Shown one piece after another: positions 7,175 to 10,013 of a stretch of 10,013 bases of DNA. The stretch spans positions 1 to 10,013 of the forward strand of contig JAZNOR010000077.1 in NCBI GenBank assembly GCA_045589235.1, written 5' to 3'. The notes below the pieces were generated by a model. The model ran no database searches, had not been told where the DNA came from, and saw only the letters and a list, made by a program, of their open reading frames with translations. The DNA comes from RGIG7332 sp045589235 (lineage in GTDB: Bacteria > Bacillota > Clostridia > Oscillospirales > JAAYXM01). Within the stretch, counting starts at the first letter, position 1. The number at the start of each line of letters is the position of its first letter. The translations under genes were made by a program, and so were the position numbers.

Positions 7175-7197
7175 AACACACCTTCCGTGGCAATACT
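7169..7197 (+). promoter_or_regulatory. Candidate sigma-F-type promoter of sigG
   Basis: The -10-like GGCAATACT (7189-7197) fits the sigma-F pattern GGnnAnAnT, and ACATA (7169-7173) 15 bp upstream matches the -35 pattern GYATA at four of five positions. The -35 overlaps the last codons of sigE. Alternative -35: GCATG (7164-7168) with a 20-bp spacer. Predicted start is about 7204, some 30 nt before the sigG ATG. sigG is sigma-F dependent in B. subtilis. Confidence 0.55.
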
Positions 7198-7224
7198 TTA
7201 CTTAGTAAATTATGCTGCGGGGGG
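7181..7224 (+). promoter_or_regulatory. Hairpin masking the sigG ribosome binding site in read-through mRNA
   Basis: CCTTCCGTGGCA (7181-7192) pairs without a gap with TGCTGCGGGGGG (7213-7224): 12 bp, four of them G-U. Inside the loop, TTTAC (7197-7201) pairs with GTAAA (7205-7209). The run of G at 7219-7224 is the sigG SD, so it is fully paired. Only transcripts entering from sigE contain the 5' arm; transcripts from the sigma-F-type promoter start in the apical loop and lack it. A similar block on read-through sigG mRNA is known in B. subtilis. Confidence 0.6.
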
Positions 7225-7234
7225 ATTTTTCTTT

Positions 7235-8008
7235 ATGCAGGGAAAAGTTGAAATTTGCGGGGTTAATACCGCGCATCTTGCAGTTTTGAGTAATGACAGA
7301 ACAAATGAACTGCTCCATAAATACAGAGAGGGAGATAAAAATGCGCGCGAGGAGCTTATTGCAGGAAATTTAAGGCTTGTGCTCAGTGTAATACAGCGGT
7401 TTGCAAACCGAGGTGAGCTGGTAGATGACCTTTTTCAGGTGGGCTGTGTGGGACTTATTAAATCAATTGATAATTTTGATGTAACTTTGGGTGTGCGGCT
7501 ATCCACATATGCAGTTCCGATGATAATCGGCGAGATACGCAGATACCTGCGCGATAACTCAACAATTCGCGTGTCGCGCAGTATGAGGGATACAGCGTAT
7601 CGTGCTTTGCAGATTAAAGAAAAATTTATTTATGAAAACTCACGCGAGCCGAGTGTTGATGAAATCGCGCGCATTATGGACATGAAAAAGGAGGATGTTG
7701 TATTCGCTCTTGATGCGATTATGGATCCGATATCGCTCTACGACCCGGTATATTCGTCAAGCGGAGATGAAACAATGTGTGTGATGGATCAGGTGGGGGA
7801 TATTAAAAATACAGACGAGCACTGGATAAATAACATAGCACTTTCCGAGGCAGTTGAGCATTTGGGTGAGCGCGAGAGGCATATTTTAAGCCTTCGGTTT
7901 TATGAGGGTAAAACCCAAATGGAGGTAGCTCGCGAAATCGGAATAAGTCAGGCACAGGTATCGCGCCTTGAAAAAAGCGCAATTGAGCGAATAAAAAAGG
8001 AACTTTAG
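7235..8008 (+). CDS. sigG: RNA polymerase sporulation sigma factor sigma-G (late forespore)
   Basis: 257 aa, compared with 260 in B. subtilis. It directs late forespore genes such as those for SASPs and germinant receptors. The N-terminus MQGKVEICGVNTAHLAVL matches the family (NKVEICGVDTSKLPVL). Region 2 has GNLRLVLSVIQRF (44-56), ELVDDLFQVGCVGLIKSIDNF (61-81) and STYAVPMIIGEIRRYLRDN (90-108). Region 3 has IRVSRSMRDTAYRALQ (111-126). Region 4 ends in the helix-turn-helix KTQMEVAREIGISQAQVSRLEKS (226-248). The start is the ATG at 7235 with a G-rich SD (GGGGGGA, 7219-7225) 9 nt upstream. An in-frame GTG at 7187 would add 16 residues but lies inside the promoter and lacks homology. The 60-bp gap after sigE carries its own promoter and a masking hairpin. 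It ends near a strong terminator. Confidence 0.98.
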   Translation: MQGKVEICGVNTAHLAVLSNDRTNELLHKYREGDKNAREELIAGNLRLVLSVIQRFANRGELVDDLFQVGCVGLIKSIDNFDVTLGVRLSTYAVPMIIGEIRRYLRDNSTIRVSRSMRDTAYRALQIKEKFIYENSREPSVDEIARIMDMKKEDVVFALDAIMDPISLYDPVYSSSGDETMCVMDQVGDIKNTDEHWINNIALSEAVEHLGERERHILSLRFYEGKTQMEVAREIGISQAQVSRLEKSAIERIKKEL

Positions 8009-8063
8009 TGTGGAGACACCAAAACACAAAGAGCATTGGAAATCTTACTGTCTGTTAAGTAAA

Positions 8064-8109
8064 AAAAGCGAAATCAAAGAGCAGTTTTATACTCTTCGAT
8101 TTCGCTTTT
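8064..8109. terminator. Bidirectional terminator between sigG and the lipoprotein gene
   Basis: Arms AAAAGCGAAATC (8064-8075) and GATTTCGCTTTT (8098-8109) form 12 bp. After one A/C mismatch, a further 5 bp AAGAG/CTCTT (8077-8081 with 8092-8096) extends the stem; the loop is 8082-8091. The plus strand ends in TTTTA and the minus strand in seven T (8061-8067), so it can end sigG transcription and, more strongly, the convergent lipoprotein transcript. Confidence 0.88.
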
Positions 8110-8157
8110 AGAATTTATTTGCGTTATAGAGAATATTAAATTATTTCTTATAGCTTT

Positions 8158-8185
8158 CCTAATCTGTTCCGCCAAACAGATCAGG
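8158..8185. other. Small hairpin downstream of the lipoprotein gene
   Basis: ATCTGTT (8162-8168) and AACAGAT (8175-8181) form a perfect 7-bp stem around a 6-nt loop. CCT/AGG extend it by 3 bp after one mismatch. It lies between the lipoprotein stop and the main terminator and has no T tract on either side, so it is not a terminator by itself. It may be an mRNA 3'-end stabilising structure or chance. The rest of the 8009-8195 gap shows nothing else I can name. Confidence 0.35.
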
Positions 8186-8195
8186 GGCAATTTAT

Positions 8196-8756
8196 TTATT
8201 TCGCGCTAAAAAAGAGCGAAACCAATTCCTTTATAGCCTCCAAAGTTAGAAAATTATCCTGATTATCATAAGCGTAAATGCTCTCGCCTGATGAGTATTT
8301 TATATCAAGCTTTGCACCGTACATATCGGGAAGACCGCTTACAGTTGAGCTGTATCCGTTGTGCTTTGCAAAATCATATTTTGAAACAATTTCCTGTAGT
8401 TTAGCCATAAATGAAACGTTGGTTTTAAATTCTTTAGTTTCTCCGTCTCCAAATGTGTTGCGCCACTTGGCTTTGCAGATAACGGATTCGTTTTCCAAAT
8501 CAGCACTGAGTGTATAAATTCTGCCGTTAAGCTCGCTTTCATCTTCTAAAACCAGAGAAATAAGCGAAAATTTACAATTAAAACTTATTATTTCAGATGA
8601 GTTAATGCTTTTCGGAGAATCTTCGCCGCTATTGTATTTTTTAACTCCACCATCTTCTTCGTTCGTTATAGTATCGGATGTTCTGCATCCGCTGAAGGTT
8701 AACAGCAAAGTAATTGCAATCGCAAGAGATAAACAAAGAATAATCACTTTCGTCAT
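8196..8756 (-). CDS. Putative lipoprotein of unknown function
   Basis: 186-aa secreted lipoprotein. A short basic start (MTK), a hydrophobic stretch (residues 4-20) and the lipobox-like TFSGC with Cys24 as the lipid-modified residue indicate export by Sec and anchoring to the outer face of the membrane. A Ser/Asp/Glu-rich linker (25-55) follows, then a compact domain (about 56-186) with SGLPDMYGAKLDIKYSSGESIYAYDN, a pattern of hydrophobic strands ending in a helix (LEAIKELVSLFF). I do not recognise an enzyme motif. The ATG at 8756 has AAAGGA 7 nt upstream; a start 13 codons earlier would lie in the hairpin at 8773-8805 and spoil the signal peptide. Only 53 bp separate it from the SLH gene upstream, with no clear promoter of its own, so it may depend on partial read-through. 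Confidence 0.83.
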   Translation of the reverse strand: MTKVIILCLSLAIAITLLLTFSGCRTSDTITNEEDGGVKKYNSGEDSPKSINSSEIISFNCKFSLISLVLEDESELNGRIYTLSADLENESVICKAKWRNTFGDGETKEFKTNVSFMAKLQEIVSKYDFAKHNGYSSTVSGLPDMYGAKLDIKYSSGESIYAYDNQDNFLTLEAIKELVSLFFSAK

Positions 8757-8772
8757 AATGAAATCCTTTCTG

Positions 8773-8805
8773 AAAACGCCCTGCACTAAAAGCACAGGGC
8801 GTTTT
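8773..8805. terminator. Terminator hairpin between SLH-protein gene and lipoprotein gene
   Basis: AAAACGCCCTG (8773-8783) and CAGGGCGTTTT (8795-8805) form an 11-bp GC-rich stem with an 11-nt loop. On the minus strand, the direction of both flanking genes, it is followed by only TTTT and then CAG, so termination may be incomplete. On the plus strand the T tract is longer (TTTTTTATTTATTT). It stands right after the SLH gene stop and just upstream of the lipoprotein SD. Confidence 0.8.
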
Positions 8806-8809
8806 TTAT

Positions 8810-10013
8810 TTATTTGTTAATAAAGCGATATAAGAAGGTAACAACTTGAGCGCGTGTGCAGCTTGCATTCGGTGAGAAAGTTCCGACACCTGTACCGCCT
8901 GTGATGCCTTCTTCAACTGCCCATAAAACTGCATCGTAGTAATAATCACCGCTCTTTACATCGTTAAACGGATTATTGCTTCCTTTAGCCTTCGGTTGAC
9001 CTGCGCATCTCCAAAGGAAGGTAACAACCTGAGCGCGTGTGCAGCTTGCATTCGGTGAGAAGGTGCCAACCCCTGTACCACCTGTGATATTGCTGCCGTA
9101 AGCCCACATAACAGGCTTGAAGTAATAAGCAGTCTTTGCTACATCTTTAAACGGATTGTCAATTGCTGCAGGCTCGGGAGACGCTACCATTCTGTGGAGG
9201 AAGGTAACAACTTGAGCTCTTGTGCAGCTTGCATTTGGTGAGAAGGTGTTCTCACTTGTACCTCCTGTTATACCTTCTTCAAGTGCCCACATAACAGGGT
9301 CGTAGTAATATGCACTACTCGGAACATCAATAAAGCTCTTCTTGCCATTGCCAGAGTCGCCTGAACCACTACCGGTGCCTGTGGTTGGCTTATCCTGTTC
9401 AGGAGTTGGATCTTCTGTCGGTTTTTCTGTTTCGGGAGCCGCCTCGGTAACCGGGAATTTGTATACGATAATTGCTTCATATTCGCTTCTTCCCATAATT
9501 TCGAATGCGGTTTTACCGTTAATCGTTCCTAAAATATCAGGAGTTCCGTCTTTTTTAGTTACAAACTGATAACCGGTATGAGGAGTAACGGTAACCATTA
9601 CCTCGTATACATTGCCTTTTTCAAACTTATCAATACCAACTATCATAGCATTTCCGGTTGTAACGTTGCGCCAGGTAATACCTTTTGAAGCGGTTTTGTT
9701 ATTAACTGTGGTATCGATCTTGTAAGTGTCGGAGTTCGGAAGCTCTGCGGTGTAGTCAGGCGACTTTCCTGCGACAGGTGCGTCTATTCCGATTACATCA
9801 ACAGCACCGATTTTTGCTGCAGCTGCAGCGGTGAAGGTGTATGTAAACTTAATTGAAGAACCAACTTTCTCGACTTTCTTTTCACTTACCTTGTTTCCGT
9901 TAACTGTAACTGCAACTTTATCTGCAAAGCTTGCAACATAGTCCCAACCGATCTGATTTGCATTGACATAAACTTCAAGGTCGTAATTCTTGCCCGCGAT
10001 GAATTTATCCTGT
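8810..10013 (-). CDS. SLH-domain cell-surface protein, C-terminal part (5' end beyond window)
   Basis: The minus-strand frame is open from the TAA at 8810-8812 to the window edge, giving at least 400 residues; the N-terminus and signal peptide are not in view. The ATG at 9646 is internal, not the start. Order from the edge: a beta-rich module starting near DKFIAGKNYDLEVYV (10009), then a second, diverged copy 126 aa later (DKFEKGNVYEVMVTV, from 9631) with GYQF and INGK elements. A Pro/Thr/Gly/Ser linker follows (nt 9335-9448), then three SLH domains (nt 8813-9334). SLH domains bind secondary cell-wall polymers in Gram-positive envelopes, so this is an extracellular, wall-bound protein. The modules look like Ig-like spacers or adhesion domains; no enzyme is visible in this part. 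A terminator follows the stop. Confidence 0.92.
   Translation of the reverse strand, partial: QDKFIAGKNYDLEVYVNANQIGWDYVASFADKVAVTVNGNKVSEKKVEKVGSSIKFTYTFTAAAAAKIGAVDVIGIDAPVAGKSPDYTAELPNSDTYKIDTTVNNKTASKGITWRNVTTGNAMIVGIDKFEKGNVYEVMVTVTPHTGYQFVTKKDGTPDILGTINGKTAFEIMGRSEYEAIIVYKFPVTEAAPETEKPTEDPTPEQDKPTTGTGSGSGDSGNGKKSFIDVPSSAYYYDPVMWALEEGITGGTSENTFSPNASCTRAQVVTFLHRMVASPEPAAIDNPFKDVAKTAYYFKPVMWAYGSNITGGTGVGTFSPNASCTRAQVVTFLWRCAGQPKAKGSNNPFNDVKSGDYYYDAVLWAVEEGITGGTGVGTFSPNASCTRAQVVTFLYRFINK
8813..9334 (-). repeat. Three tandem SLH repeats (183-bp period)
   Basis: Copies at 9152-9334, 8969-9151 and 8813-8968 (last one shorter at its end). Each is 61 aa: F-x-D-V, YY-x-x-x-V-x-WA, ITGGT, TFSPNASCTRAQVVTFL. 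The DNA is also conserved: 44-nt blocks beginning at 8835, 9018 and 9201 are exactly 183 bp apart, and the first two differ at one position. This suggests recent duplication or gene conversion among copies. Confidence 0.93.

Noticed and set aside
7187..7234. GTG start adding 16 residues to sigma-G
   Set aside because: Lies at the promoter -10, would be absent from the sigma-F transcript, has no SD and no counterpart in sigma-G homologs.
8200..8220. Inverted repeat TTCGCGCT / AGAGCGAA at the lipoprotein C-terminus
   Set aside because: Short stem with a mismatch inside coding sequence; a much better terminator lies at 8064-8109.
8757..8795. Earlier ATG giving 13 extra residues to the lipoprotein
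   Set aside because: The codons lie in the terminator hairpin and would put charged residues before an otherwise standard lipoprotein signal peptide.
8817..8844. TTGTTA-N16-TATTAA as a lipoprotein promoter (minus strand)
   Set aside because: Only four of six matches in each hexamer, inside a coding repeat; too weak to list as a feature.
8835..9245. Regularly spaced 44-nt repeats as a CRISPR-like array
   Set aside because: Only three copies, 183-bp period and in-frame coding for SLH domains explain them fully.
9646..9646. ATG at 9646 as the start of the SLH protein
   Set aside because: The frame is open with coherent beta-module sequence all the way to 10013, so this Met is internal.

Overview
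The window looks like a chromosomal segment of a spore-forming, Gram-positive anaerobe of class Clostridia. SLH repeats of the TFSPNASCTRAQVVTFL type would fit an Oscillospiraceae/Ruminococcaceae-like lineage. The evidence is a complete spoIIGA-sigE-sigG sporulation cluster, a tRNA-Val T-box leader in front of valS, AGGAG-type Shine-Dalgarno (SD) sequences, AT-rich intergenic DNA and a C-terminal SLH cell-wall anchor. The genus assignment is inference; the sporulating-Firmicute assignment is strong.

Layout. (1) 8-1111 (+): a multi-pass membrane acyltransferase (AT3 family). (2) 1111-1143: a perfect 15-bp bidirectional terminator whose 3-nt loop is the folC stop codon. (3) 1126-4994 (-): valS and folC, translationally coupled by an ATGA overlap. 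They are driven by a consensus sigma-A promoter (5264-5292) and controlled by a T-box leader (about 5012-5257) with a GUC (Val) specifier. (4) 5289-5597 (-): a 102-aa membrane-anchored protein of unknown function, whose stop codon lies inside the valS -35 box. (5) 5598-5669: a divergent control region with TTGACA-N21-TATAAT and a Spo0A-box-like sequence, driving spoIIGA. (6) 5670-8008 (+): spoIIGA (TTG start), sigE (pro-sigma-E) and sigG. A sigma-F-type promoter and an SD-masking hairpin sit in the sigE-sigG gap. (7) 8064-8109: terminator shared by the convergent sigG and lipoprotein genes. (8) 8196-8756 (-): a lipoprotein of unknown function. (9) 8810-10013 (-): the C-terminal part of a secreted SLH-anchored surface protein that continues past the window edge.

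How the genes fit together. Spo0A~P would switch on spoIIGA-sigE at the start of sporulation. SpoIIGA, a membrane aspartic protease, matures pro-sigma-E in the mother cell. sigG lies downstream on the same strand, but on a read-through mRNA its SD would be buried in a 12-bp stem. A transcript starting at the sigma-F-type promoter begins inside the loop of that hairpin and lacks the 5' arm, so its SD is free. This arrangement would restrict sigma-G synthesis to the forespore. valS-folC is a housekeeping operon regulated by uncharged tRNA-Val. I see no mobile element, CRISPR array, rRNA or tRNA gene and no clearly new multi-gene system; the most interesting material is the regulatory DNA around the sporulation genes.
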